Shown piece by piece: positions 1 through 11,729 of a stretch of 64,000 nucleotides of DNA. Made by a program: the position numbers and the translations under genes. Every line of letters begins with the position of its first letter. Position 1 is the stretch's first letter. The notes beneath the pieces are model-generated. The model ran no database searches, was not told the origin of the DNA, and saw only the letters and a program-made list of their open reading frames with translations. Source of the DNA: Apricaphanius iberus (lineage: Eukaryota; Chordata; Actinopteri; Cyprinodontiformes; Aphaniidae); assembly GCA_028564705.1 (NCBI GenBank), contig JAPXFQ010001349.1, positions 240,001 through 304,000 of the forward strand. The letters are read 5' to 3'.

Positions 1-1321
1 AACAGAATGGGGGGTGGGGGTGGGGTGGGGTGGGGGGGTTCTTTCTGTTTTTCTTCCTTGTACCATTGTTTTTTTCCTCTGGTAGTTTGCTTTTAAGTTT
101 TACAAAAACTATTAAATACTATTACTGATAAATGGTTAAAAAATATTAATGCAATTATTGCTTTGCCTGAAAGAAGATCTTACATACTACATGTAGGGAA
201 CCTGATAAGCCTAAAAATGAAGCAAGGCAACAGTTAGGGTTTGCAAAAGCAGCCAATTCAGCCCAATTTATTTTCCTCTGATGCTGATTGACTGTTCTCT
301 CAAGGGCATAAATAAGGAAGATTGCGCCATTCGCTCCATGCAGTAGTATTAAGACCCTGTTCACTGAATGTATCAATGCATATTATAGTATATATGCCAT
401 GTGTTCTATTAAAATAGGCTTTTATAGGCACTTTTAGAGTGAGTCTCAAGGATTTTAACTATTTGCCGATACCTGTGGTCCTGGACCTCATTGGATGACC
501 AAAAACTGACTTTAGGTCCCTAATTTGCCTCATTAAGGTCAAACTTCGGTGAGGAGTTTTAAAATAAGAGACAAAGATTTTGTCACATTAAATGAACAAC
601 ATAAGCAGTGCCTTTGTTAACAACCACGATGTAGTCTCTCCTCGGGTTAATCATGTGCATTAACGGACAACTTGTACACAGAAACTCATGACAGCCTACA
701 ATGGCCAAAGAGGAGGACTGAAAGCTAGAACAACAATCTTCCTTCTGTTTTCATGTAAAACAAATAAATAAACTATCATAAAAATTCATATTTTTAAAAG
801 CCTTTAAAACGGAAAAGCTAAGTTGAATTTAGGTTAACCCTAAACAGAGAAAATCAAATGTACCCTATTCTAAAACTGCTTCAAGTAAAAGTAACAAAAA
901 TAAACCCTGTTTAAGATAGAATAAATAGTAACTCGTGCACTTTGGATATTTTGTGGCGGAAGGTTCTAAAATAAATGAATAACGACCTGTTAGTTATCAC
1001 TGGAGCTAATGCTAACATCAATGTATCCTTTCTCTGTAAAATTATGGCATTTGTTCTAATGTGCCACATGACACAAAGCCGCAACTATTTCTTGAGGTGG
1101 AAAGGTTGAAAATCTGCCACACTTTCACATTTAAACAGGGAATGTTCTTGTCTCAAATGCTGTCAGACTTTCTGTCTCTCAGACTGAGAAGCCCCCTCGA
1201 CTACTTATCGCATGATCATAAGTTTGAAAATGACCACACTTCCTGTTTCTTCAACTCAATATGTATGTGGTGAACTTCACGTCGACTCATCTACATTCCT
1301 GCTCTATCTGATGGGCTTCCC
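1..1321. other. Intronic AT-rich sequence, G-run at the start
   Basis: Positions 10-38 are GGGGTGGGG repeats capable of forming a G-quadruplex. Nothing else is recognised; the ORFs are short and show no motif. Presumably intron of the rapgef6-like gene. Confidence 0.6.
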
Positions 1322-1329
1322 GTCATAAT

Positions 1330-2437
1330 TAGGGATGTCCCCGATCACATCGTTTGATTGGAAATCGTCCCCGATCACGCAGTTTCAGACCCGATCGAAA
1401 TCGGGTGTTACTTCCCGATCAGTACTCATACATATGTACCTGTCAGTTTTTTAATTCCTCGTGGGTGGGGATATTGTCTATCTCAACTCCTGTTCAATAG
1501 TACTTATCTTTTATTATCTTTAAATAATATGCAATCTAAACAAGCTGAACAGAGAGCTACTTAATAAGGTGAGATTAAACAGTTGCAGTTAAAATCCACC
1601 TGCTGCGGTTCCTGCTCCACATTGAACCGTAATGCATGTCCATGTGTAATAAAACAGTGTTTGATTACACATGGCTACAAGTGTCTGAACAAACCGTTTC
1701 CGTAACCGTAAACTACGCGTCAACTGCAGAAAAAGCCGCGGGAGGAAATAAGCAGCAGCAGGTGTTTGGCACATCGTAGTGTGTCTAACCACCCGGAAAG
1801 GCAGCAGTCGCGCACACCTAAGTGTCTCACAGAAACTTGCAGTAAGCTCCCAGTCAGCCATATGCCTTGTTTAAAGTATCCAGGGATCTTTTGTTTAGTT
1901 GATTTATTTACCTGGAATCTGTGCATAAAGTTGAAAATATCTGAGCATTTGCAACACGTAGTCAGTTCATTTTAATCTGTAAAAATGACCGACAGCCTTC
2001 AGAATTTTCTGTCACCGTTCTAATAAACTGGTCATATCCAGAAAACATAAAGTGAAAATGACCCCTGATATGTATATACACTCTAATTAATAAGTTTATT
2101 TAAGCTGTTGTACTATTTTTTAAATACTATTTTTTTAAAGACTTTTTATAAGCTACATTTGCACTAAAGTTCAAAAGTGAATAATTTGTTATTCATTACT
2201 GGATTGTTTAAGCTACCCCACAGAAGTGCTCTGTTTGTTAAAAGAATTGTTAAATGTTAAAAGAAGGCTAATAAAAAAGGTAACATCCTGGATCAGTTTC
2301 TCCGCTCTTCTTTATTCTTTTTTTTTTTATACATTACCTATAGTAGTATCGGATCGGGACTCGGTATCGGCCGATTGTCAGAATCAAATAACTCTGACCA
2401 GATTCGAGGGCAAAAAAACCTGATCGGGACATCCCTA
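1330..2437. mobile_element. Non-autonomous hAT transposon, TAGGGATGTCCC ends
   Basis: An 1108-bp element. The left end TAGGGATGTCCCCGATCA mirrors the right end TGATCGGGACATCCCTA. The flanks are GTCATAAT (1322-1329) and GTCATCAT (2438-2445), an 8-bp target duplication with one mismatch, which is the hAT signature length. The ORFs inside are short and show no transposase motif. Another, inverted copy of the right half lies at about 43930-44410. Confidence 0.85.
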
Positions 2438-2445
2438 GTCATCAT

Positions 2446-4306
2446 GAATGACTTTGTATTTTTTATTTGCATCCCCCCTCACAGACAGAGATAAAAAAAA
2501 AAAAAAAGTACTGTGAATGTCACTCCTGTCTATCCTGTGACCAGAGTCATGACAAGAGCCACAGATCACATTCCCTCTACTATTCTCATGGTCCCAATTA
2601 GCTGATTGGCTGCAGTGTTGTGTAACTATACTGCAGACCCCACCTCCTGTTCATGTGCATGTATGCGCTTCAAAAGAACTGCTAATGCATGCATGTTTGT
2701 ACATGCCTCTTTTTTTTGTGAATTTCATTTATTTTCTTTCTCAGGAACGAAACATTACGATATGCAATCTCTAGAGCTTTTTTTTGTGTGTGGCTCTTAG
2801 ATCAAATTATCTGAGCCAAAGCTGGGGTTTATTTTCATTTAATCTAAATCAAAACATGGCATAATTCACTCTCAAGTTATTCTGAGTTGTTTTTTTGTTT
2901 TTGTTTTTAAACAGAAGTGCTTGAAAGCTGTATGATTCTATTACTGTCAAAATAAAAGCTTCCCATGAAGACAAAATACTTTAATTTATGGTCAATTGGT
3001 ATTCTGACGGATGGATTTCATGTCTTTTTACAGCAAAATACATGACAGCTATCTGATTGTTTGTGTGCACAACTAATCTCTGCAGCTCCATTTATAAGTC
3101 ATGTAGTACCAGCACAGTCACAAGACTTTAACTTAGACCAAACATCTGGAAAGTTGAGAAGGATGTAACTGCACAATACACAGCTTGGATAATATGCTAT
3201 TTTGGATTTCTGGTTTTGAAACAAATTTTGTTTCTCTATTAAATGTCCTTTCTTAAAGTTTTGTTTACTTAATTAAAGCACAACCTGACTGAGTGACAAT
3301 GATGCAGGCATTTGTACTGTTTTCCTGTGTTGACTGGTATCTAAATGTTCTAAGTCAGTTTGAAGATGAGAACAGAGATGAAAAGAGAGGCAGATAAAGA
3401 TGAAGGGAACGTCCTTGCTACTGGAGCCACGGTATACAGTTAGCGATGAACAGATTTGATTTGATGTGTTTGACCTCATGAGTAAAACATACCAAAACGT
3501 TTCACATTTACAAGGAAAGGCGTTATCTACCGCAAGAAGGAAAATTACTTCCGTTGAAGAATAAAGCACTCAGCCACGAGAAGTGACATCAACAGCTTTC
3601 TAATGATGAAACTGAACGTTTCTGCCAAAGAATTGAACTTTTGGGTAGTTTTTTTTAATTAATATGTAAAGTGAAGATTGACTTAATGCAGCTAATAAGA
3701 TAACTGTTCATTTTTTAAACTATCTTTAAAACCGGTAGATGTTCAGATCTGGCATTGTATTTGTTGTATTGAGCTGTGTGGTCAATGGTCAAGCAAATTC
3801 GTTGTGTAACCTCTTGTGCCTCGAGGTGTGAGGAACTGTTGACGAAGAACATGCATGGTCAATATCAACCTTCTTGTAGAGAAGTAATTACAGGTAAAAG
3901 AATTTGCTTTTCTTTTAGTCACCAAGGGTTACTTCAAAGTGCAGGGGCATAGTCTGTTTTAACAAAGTGATTAAAAATTATTTTGAATGATGGATCATTG
4001 CGTGTTGTAAGTGGCAGGTACATTTTGAAATTAGAGGAGAGCAAGTTGAGTTGATTTGCCGCCTCCATCGCAGGATTATGATGACCATGCTCAAATGGTA
4101 AATTGTGTGGTTGTACTTAATTGTTTCAGAATCATGGATTTATTGACATGAACAAAAGCTGAAACGATATTTTGTTGTGATAATTTATTTGATAACATGA
4201 AAACATTTAAAATATTTTATTAATAAATCTAGATGTAGTTCAAAATACGAAAAAATACGTCAAAGCTCCAAATAAAATAAAAGGAAAAATTTTTTTAAAG
4301 CATGTC
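2446..4306. other. No gene seen
   Basis: AT-rich sequence with T and A runs. The 98-codon minus ORF at 3273-3569 has no recognisable domain. Confidence 0.6.
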
Positions 4307-4336
4307 TATCCATCCATCCATCCATCCATCCATCCT
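4307..4336 (+). repeat. (ATCC)n microsatellite, 3' tail of adjacent LINE
   Basis: About seven tandem ATCC units on the plus strand. They directly abut the 3' end of the minus-strand LINE that follows, so on the LINE's own strand this is a (GGAT)n tail. Short tandem tails of this kind are typical 3' ends of some non-LTR retrotransposons. Confidence 0.85.
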
Positions 4337-5819
4337 CTTCCGCTTATCCGGGTTCGGGTCACGGGGGCAGTAGCCTAAGCAGGGAGACCCAGACTTCCCT
4401 CTCCAGACAGAGCAGCGGCTCTACTCTGAGCCCCCTCCGGATGACCGAGCTTGTCACCCTATCTCTAAGGGAGAAACCAGCCACCCTGCGGAGGAAACAA
4501 ATTTCAGCCGCCTGTATCTGTGATCTCGTTTTATCGGTCACCATCCAAAGTTTGTGACCATAGATGAGGGTAGGAACGTAGATCGACCGGTAAATCGAGA
4601 GCTTCGCCTTTTGGCTCAGCTCTCTCTTCACCACGACAGACGGGTAATGCAACCGCATAACTGCAGACGCCTTACCAATTAGTCCGTCGATCTCCCGCTC
4701 CATTTTCCCTCATTCGTGAACAAGACCCCCAGATACGTAAACTCCTCCACTTGAGGAAGGACCCCATCCCCGAACCCGAAGAAGGCACAGTACCATTTTC
4801 CAGCTAAAGACTATGTTCTCAGATTTGGAGGTGCTGATTCTCATCCCAGGCGCTTCACACTAGGCTGCGAACCGCTCCAACGAAAGCTGTAGATCATGTT
4901 CCGATAAAGCCAACAGGGCCACATCATTTGCGAAAAGCAGAGACCCGATCCTGAGGGCACCAAAACGGATCCCCTCAACACCTTGTCTGCGCCTAGCAAT
5001 TCTGCCCATGAATTTAAGAACAGGATCGGTGACAAAGGGCAACCTTGGTGGAGTCCAACTCTCACTGGAAAAGAATTCGATTCACTGCCGGCAATGCGAA
5101 CCAAACTCTGACACCGGTCATACAGGGACCTAACAGCCCTTATCAAAGGGCCCGGTACCTCATACTCCCGGAGTACTTCCCACAGGATTCCCCGAGGGAC
5201 ACGATCGAACGCCTTCTCCAAGTCCACAAAACACATGTAGGTGTAGAGCTGGTCCAGTGTTCCATGGCCAGGACGAAAACCGCATTGTTCCTCCTGAATC
5301 CAAGGTTCAACTATCCATCGGACCCTCCTCTCCAGAACCCCTGAATAGACCTTAACAGGGAGGCTCAGGAGTTTGATCCCCCTGTAGTTGGAACAAACCC
5401 TGTGGTCCCCCTTTTTAAAGGGGTGGACCACCACCACGGACCACCAATCCAAGGGAACTGCCCCCGATTTCTACGCAATATTGCAGAGCCGAGTTAACCA
5501 ACACAGCCCTACAACACCCAGAGCCTTGAGGAACTCTGGGCGAACCTATCCATCCCTGGAGCCCTGCCACCAAAGAACTTTTTAACAACCTCGGTGACCT
5601 CAGAACCAGAGATTGGAGAGTCCATCCCAAAGTCCCGAGACCCTGCTTCCAGGAAGGCGTGTCGGAGGGATTGAGAAGGTCTTCGAAGTATTCCACCCAC
5701 CGACCCAAGATGTCCCGTGTTGAGGTCAAGATGTCCCGTGTTGAGGTCAGCAGCACATCACCCCCACTGTAAACAGTGTTGGTGGGAGACCACACTAAAC
5801 CAGTGTAAGTACAGGCCAT
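4337..5819 (-). pseudogene. 5'-truncated, broken non-LTR retrotransposon (LINE) reverse transcriptase
   Basis: Minus-strand remnant of a LINE ORF2 split over at least three frames: 5415-5819, then 4841-5452 and 4860-5042, then 4359-4703. In order it shows an upstream segment (GGDVLLTSTRDI), the RT fingers (SNYRGIKLLSLPVKVY, EEQCGFRPG), the palm motif A (CFVDLEKAFDRVP), motif B (GCPLSPILF), motif C, and the C-terminal part (LSIYRSIYVPTLIYGH). Several lesions are visible. Residues appear to be missing between DQLYT and the palm motif. A frameshift follows PILF. Motif C reads FAND where an active enzyme has FADD. A 21-bp unit at 5708-5749 is duplicated in tandem in frame, giving TSTRDIL twice. 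The endonuclease domain is absent, as expected from 5' truncation. The clade (RTE-, L2- or Jockey-like) is not resolved. It cannot make active protein. Confidence 0.88.
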
Positions 5820-7019
5820 TTATTCAATAAATCTAAGCTGTTTGAGGTTTTTTAGTGATTTTTACAGAATGAAATGTATAGAATTTTACTGTTTGTTTCA
5901 ATAACTGTAATTATTGTTTTATTGTGGTAATGTAGGTCTGTCTTGTACTTTCTTGTTGAGGTCCACTTAAACACCAGTTTAAAAAATAAAAAAAGAGGGA
6001 AAAGATGGGGATATGTACTGACATCAACACCCTGTACTGCTCTTCTTTTTTTTAAGGGAAAAAGACGAAAACCTCACTCCTCTTCCTTACCTCTGCTTGA
6101 TCCAACATTATGCCCTCAATCTAGTTGACAGGAATACAGGGCCATTTAAATAATTCAGAGACTATCTTAAGACATGGTAATATAATTCCTAAATAATACT
6201 TTTAAACCCTTTTGTTTTGTTGTCCCATCTGTAGAACCTCTACTCTAAAACCCCACACAATCCTGGGCTATAGTCAGCATCACTGCTGCTGTTTTTACAG
6301 CTTGAATAGCCTCTAAATATACCCAGAGGGGTATTTACGGATTAAATATCTTGCTGAAAGAGCACCCTCACTCCTATAAAACTCTTTCAGCAATGATAAA
6401 GAAAAGGTGGGTTTCCTGATGTCTGTGGATCAAGGACTGTGCAGCCTTCAACACTGCTTATGGTTTTAAAAAAAAGTATCAAGGCCTCTCCGACAAGGGG
6501 GCGACTTTTATTCCCACTAATCAGCCACTGTGACTTGTTATCAGATAGAAGAAATGCTCCAGCTGGTGTAAGAGAGCAAAGAAGATAAAGAGTGAATCTG
6601 TGAAAGGTCAACTGAATGTAAAAACAAACCTAACTCAAGTCAACTTTAGTTTTTCCTCTAGAAGGTGTTTACATTAATACAAAGGGACTTTTTATTAACT
6701 TTTTATTTTTCAGGGATCACATTGTTTTGTGTAAGGTGAAAAAGATCTATTTAACCTTTTCAGTTTACTCTTTTTTTAAAAGGTGTGTTTTGACTATGGG
6801 TTCCGGAGCACTTTAAGTGCATTTCCATGCAGTAAGACAAAAACAAATTATTACCTTAGACCAACAACGACAACACAACAGCAACAAGTGTAACTCAATT
6901 AAACAGTACTTCCGAAATTACCGTGCATTGTTGTCGTCCATTTTTCTGCTCATTTTGCATATTTTGCTTTTACACCGTCTGCTTCACTGCTGCCAGCATT
7001 TCTTTACTATCTGTGTTTC
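5820..7019. other. No gene seen
   Basis: AT-rich intron-like sequence between a LINE and a DNA transposon; no exon or repeat recognised. Confidence 0.6.
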
Positions 7020-7027
7020 TCTCTAGC

Positions 7028-8289
7028 CAGGGTTATGATCATTAACAAAAACTAACAAAGTAACAAAAACTAGAAGTAAAAAAAAATGTTTGTTAACTGA
7101 AATAAAAATAAAAATAAGAATTATAAACAAAACTAACTGAAAGTTTAATGAGTGTTCACAAAACTAACTGAAACAAACTGAAGTTATTGAGAAAATGTGC
7201 TTAGCTTTCATTTCATGAAGTGTGTCATAAAATCTCGAAGAATTATTTCTATGTCGCTCCCTGCCTATTGGGTCCTGTCACCAGAAAGCGATGTGATCAT
7301 CTGTGTTGGGCCTTTTTGGTTGCACAAATCGCTTTGATAAAAACAACAGGAAAGTTGGATACAATCCCATCGACTCGCCCCTTTTCAGGGAAATAAAGGA
7401 CGTCTTTGGATTACAAACTATCAGAAGAAGCGATTGAAACGAAGATTAAACAGTTTGCAGCAAAAACGTAATAACAGGCAATCTATGGCTAACAAACAAA
7501 CAAGCTAACGTTGCCATCTAACACTGCAACTACAAACTGCAAACAATAGCAATGGGAGCCGGTGTTACACCGGAGCTGTGTAGCTAGTGTAGGTTGTGAG
7601 TGTATCCTCTGTGTTGATGGACAAATAATACCCCTCTAGTTTATGGCTAGTGATGGTTTTTACTAGCAGTACAGCATTATCCCGACATGACAAATATGTT
7701 GGCTGTGTTACTGCGGTCCGGCTAGCGTCATAAAAGCAAAGGTTGAGAGAAAGCGCCAGAGTCCAATTTGGGATTACTTACTACTAGAATATGTGCAACA
7801 TGATCATAGTCCTCATGGGCATTTGGCTTTTGTGTTGTGTTGCCACTCCGTGTCAATGTTTTTATAGAACTGTAGCACCTGCATTCATTTTTGGGCTTTC
7901 AAATATGCAGGGTGTTGTTATTGTGTTTACAGAACTTTCTAAGTTACTCTGCCATACATCTTTATACTTGCCTGATTTATATGGTTAGTCTTCCCAATAT
8001 GTATGTAAGTTAATCTGGCCCATGTCAATAAATTTTTAAAAAGGCATAAGCGTTTTTTTGAGATTTTTCATACATTTCTTCTTCTTTTTTGTTTTGCCCT
8101 GGTACACAACACAAAGACTAAAACTAAAAAGGAAACTAATACAAGTTAAACTGAAACTAAGCATTTTCAAAAAACTAAACTACCTTACAAATGGTAAAAA
8201 CTAAGTAACAATCAAATACAATTTCGAATCTTTGGTCAAAACTAAATAAAAACAAAATTTATGAAACTTTAAAAAGTATTATAACTCTG
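7028..8289. mobile_element. DNA transposon with THAP-domain remnant, CAGGGTTAT ends
   Basis: The left end CAGGGTTATGATCATTAAC and the right end, read inward as CAGAGTTATAATACTTT, form imperfect terminal inverted repeats. Subterminal regions on both sides are rich in AACTAAAACTAA-like strings, as in a common fish hAT-like family. A clean 8-bp target duplication was not found; CTCTAG and ATCTAG lie at the two borders. Inside, a plus-strand frame at 7303-7437 reads FGCTNRFDKNN and FREIKDVFGLQ before a stop. The GCTNR string is typical of the start of a THAP zinc finger. A related stretch occurs in the element at 38699-39443. The coding region is decayed. Confidence 0.7.
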
Positions 8290-8297
8290 ATCTAGAC

Positions 8298-11200
8298 CAA
8301 TTGGAAGAATGCCAACATGTAAGGGTGCATATTGCCACCTAGCCTCACGGAGTAAAAAACACTTAATTCAATAACTGGATTTTCTTAGTGACATTTAAAC
8401 TGGGATAATTTATTGACATAAGCTTGATTTAGATGTGCATGTAAAAGTACTGATTGAACCATTAATCAACCCGGGCTGTTCTTTTTGTCCATTTTTGATG
8501 CAAGGTCTGAAACTCGTGCCTTTTAAGTAGATTACAACACTTGACGCTGAGAGGGCTCTTCTTAAGTAGTGCTCTGGTGTCCGCAACCATCAACAGAAAG
8601 TTCAGAATGAGTTGCACCATGTGATTGACTCATTAGAAATTTGCGTTAACATGCAGTTGGTGTGCCGAATAAAGTGGCCAGTGAGTGTATAACACCTCAG
8701 ATTAAGTAATCTTTTACAGATCTTCAATAATTGAAGCCTGTGGGCTAAAAGTACCCATGTGATTCTGCTCCATTCAAAAACTGTTGACAATTCCGGATAG
8801 TTGTAATCAGTTTAATTACAGGACAAAAGAGGCTGAAAAATATTTTAACCTTACCAGTTGTCTTATCCATTGTGTGTACTACTTGATATTAGCCACTCTT
8901 TGAAATAGAAGAAACAAGAGAACAACTAATTTAAATAAGATGATTATGTTTAATGAATAGTTTATTCTCAGGGTTCTGAAATATTGTCACCAGGGTTTCA
9001 AAAAATTGTAGTGTAAATCAAGGCAGAAAAATAAACACATTTAAAAATCCACTATTTCCCTAATGCTGTAAAAGACAGATTAAAAAACAGAGTAAAACCT
9101 CATAGCTCAGGAAAAAGGTAACCACAAGTTTCCTACTTGGTCACTAAATAACAAGGAACATCATACTGTAAAAATAATAAATGATTAATGGCGAGTTCTT
9201 TGGGAAATCCTTTTCTTATCAGCAACTTCCTGGAGTCTGCATTGCTTCTGTGAAGCCTGGGACACGCTACACAACTTTCCTAGTCCTGACAAATTTTGAA
9301 AACACTGGGTGGTCACACTAACGGACTTTCTTTTTTTTTCCAACTGAAAGTATGGGATCATGTACTTAACTGCCCCTGCTGAGGGATCACACAGCTAGAC
9401 TTTTCAGATCAACCAAAGGGAACTTTGTACATCAAACTCCAGAGGAAACTTGTTAGGAAGTGACAGCTTGAAGTTAGAACTGACATACCAGTATGTAGCC
9501 CAGGCCTCAACAAATCTGTGTTCTCCCAGTCACTTTCCCTTTGCCTAATCCCACTGTGCATTGATTCGCCCTGCCACTAGTGGCGCTCTAATAAAATCAT
9601 CATGCCTTTACGGCACTTCCTGTTTTCACCTCCGATGCTCCAGCTGTGGACTGTGTTTTAGGTGATTACAAGACCCACAAAACTCAAACAACAACTTTGT
9701 GGAATTAAAACAGAAACGTATCAGACTCGACGGTCAGGTTTTTTTGACTACCCCCACTGAATCCTCAGCAGAGGTGGCGAGCTAACAATGGTAGGATCTT
9801 TTCTTTTAGTCTTTTCCCTTTTCTCTGGATACTAAAACTGGATCCCACAAAGACTTTTTGAACCACTAACTTCATTATGATCATATAAACTGGACTGAAT
9901 CACACGTTCTGGACTAGAACCATATAAACTGAATTGAATCTTGCTCTCTGAAGAAGGAGTGCATAAAGGACTTTTCTTTTGGTTAAGAGGCCAACAAGTG
10001 TGGCCATTGTCATTGTTGTTGTTTATTGTGTTGTCTGTTTGTATTGTTTTGTGTGCGTCAGTAGAAATTTGCAAATACAATTTTATATGCATTCTAAAGT
10101 TCTGTCATTTGGTACTTTATTTCTTATTTCATTCACAACAAGCTCCTATGTGAACCGGTGACTGTCGGATGGTGTTGCTATACTGAGCCTCTCTCCTGCA
10201 TTATCATTAGGAGAAACACACGTTACAAGTAGGTGGCACTAACAGACGATCCTGTCAGCCTTTGGATGGGCTTTATTTCTGTGAAACTGCTCCTTAAATC
10301 AAAAGTGATAGTTTGGTAAGTTTATTCATCAAGGTTTGATTGTTGTGGACCTCATTATTTGTTGTATTATTTGTTGTTAAAAGTTTATAGGCTTTTTTTA
10401 GGTTGCTTGTGAGTTTTGGATAGACTAAGTGTTGGCTTTATTCTAAAAATTTTATCATTTCCATATAAACAAACAGCAATGTTTGGACTGGATCACATGA
10501 ATAAACATTAAGGATTTATGATAAATACATGTATTCTATGTGAATATTATTTTAATTCAGAAATGTCCATTTGTTAAATATAGACCTTTATGTGAAATAT
10601 CTGAATTATTTGGTTTATTTAAGTTTTAAGGCCCTTTGTTACAAAAGTATCTGTTAAAATTGGTTCATTTTTGAATACTATGTTACTTTAATCAGTTAAG
10701 TGATATTTTCAATAGGTCCTGTGCTGTTGCATGTTTATGTTCATCCTGTTGTACAGTTACAAATAAAGTTTTTTTTTTTAGAAAGTTGTCCTGCCATATC
10801 CCAACCACTCTTTCCATTGGCTATCAGCAACTTGCGTTTGTAGTGGGGTCGTTAATTCTTTCAGATAGGTTGTCGGATCTGGACCAGACTGGGTCAGGTC
10901 CCCTTGCATATTTGCACAGGCCAATCTTCACCATATTTCATACCAACTGAATATTTAATCTAAAAGTGTCCAAGCCTGTGTGAGCTGTTCTAATTCCATT
11001 TGTGCTTTGCTGTAAACAAGGGGAACTGTTCCACTAGACAAACGCTCTGTTTTATCAGAAAAAAAAACTAAAAAGCAGCAGCATGGAGTAAAAAGGGCAG
11101 TCGTTGAGATGAAAATATTGCAAACGATTACCTCAGATATAAATAAACAGAATGATGGTCCATCTCATAATAAGCTTTCATCAGGTTTTCCCAAGATGTG

Positions 11201-11649
11201 GTAATGACTTAATCCTGAGACATAACATAGATCACAATTTCCCAAAAATAAAAGCCTACGTTTTCTTTTAAGTATTGTCCTCACTGTTAAAGGATAAAGT
11301 GAAATGTTTTTTGTTTACGGAAAGTGCAGTAATAAGATTGAAGATGAGAAAAGATGTTTATTGAAAGAACAGAAGAAGACGAACACTTGAAATATTAAGG
11401 AGCTAAAAATAAGGTTCCTTCATATTTTGCAACTTTCCTGGTTTGAATTTTCCCAAAGTTCTGTGTTATTTATTTAAAACAGTAAAACATTAAAGTTCAC
11501 AATTTGTGTTGATGTTTAAAAAATGGGCTTTACTGTCAGTTTATTTTGGCAAAAGTTTCTACAGTAGACAGTCTTTAAATATGGTATCTGGAAAAAACAG
11601 AGGATGCCTGTGGGGACAGGTGGATGGATGGACAAACGGAGGGACTTGG
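8298..11649. other. No gene seen; short direct repeat
   Basis: CATATAAACTGGACTGAATC near 9882 and CATATAAACTGAATTGAATC near 9922 form a two-copy imperfect direct repeat. GCCACTAGTGGCGC near 9572 is a short palindrome. Possibly part of an old LTR or DNA element, but no ends were identified. Confidence 0.5.
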
Positions 11650-11729
11650 GAGGACAGTGTTTCCCACAGATTTGAAAGCAATGTGTGGTGGTGGGCTTAC
11701 GGCACGCTTGTGACTATGGTTAACTTTCT

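Noticed and set aside
3273..3569. 98-aa minus-strand ORF
   Set aside because: No motif, no splice context, and the size is unremarkable for AT-rich DNA of this length.
9540..10290. Possible LTR or endogenous retroelement around a short direct repeat
   Set aside because: No paired LTRs, primer-binding site or pol motif could be identified.
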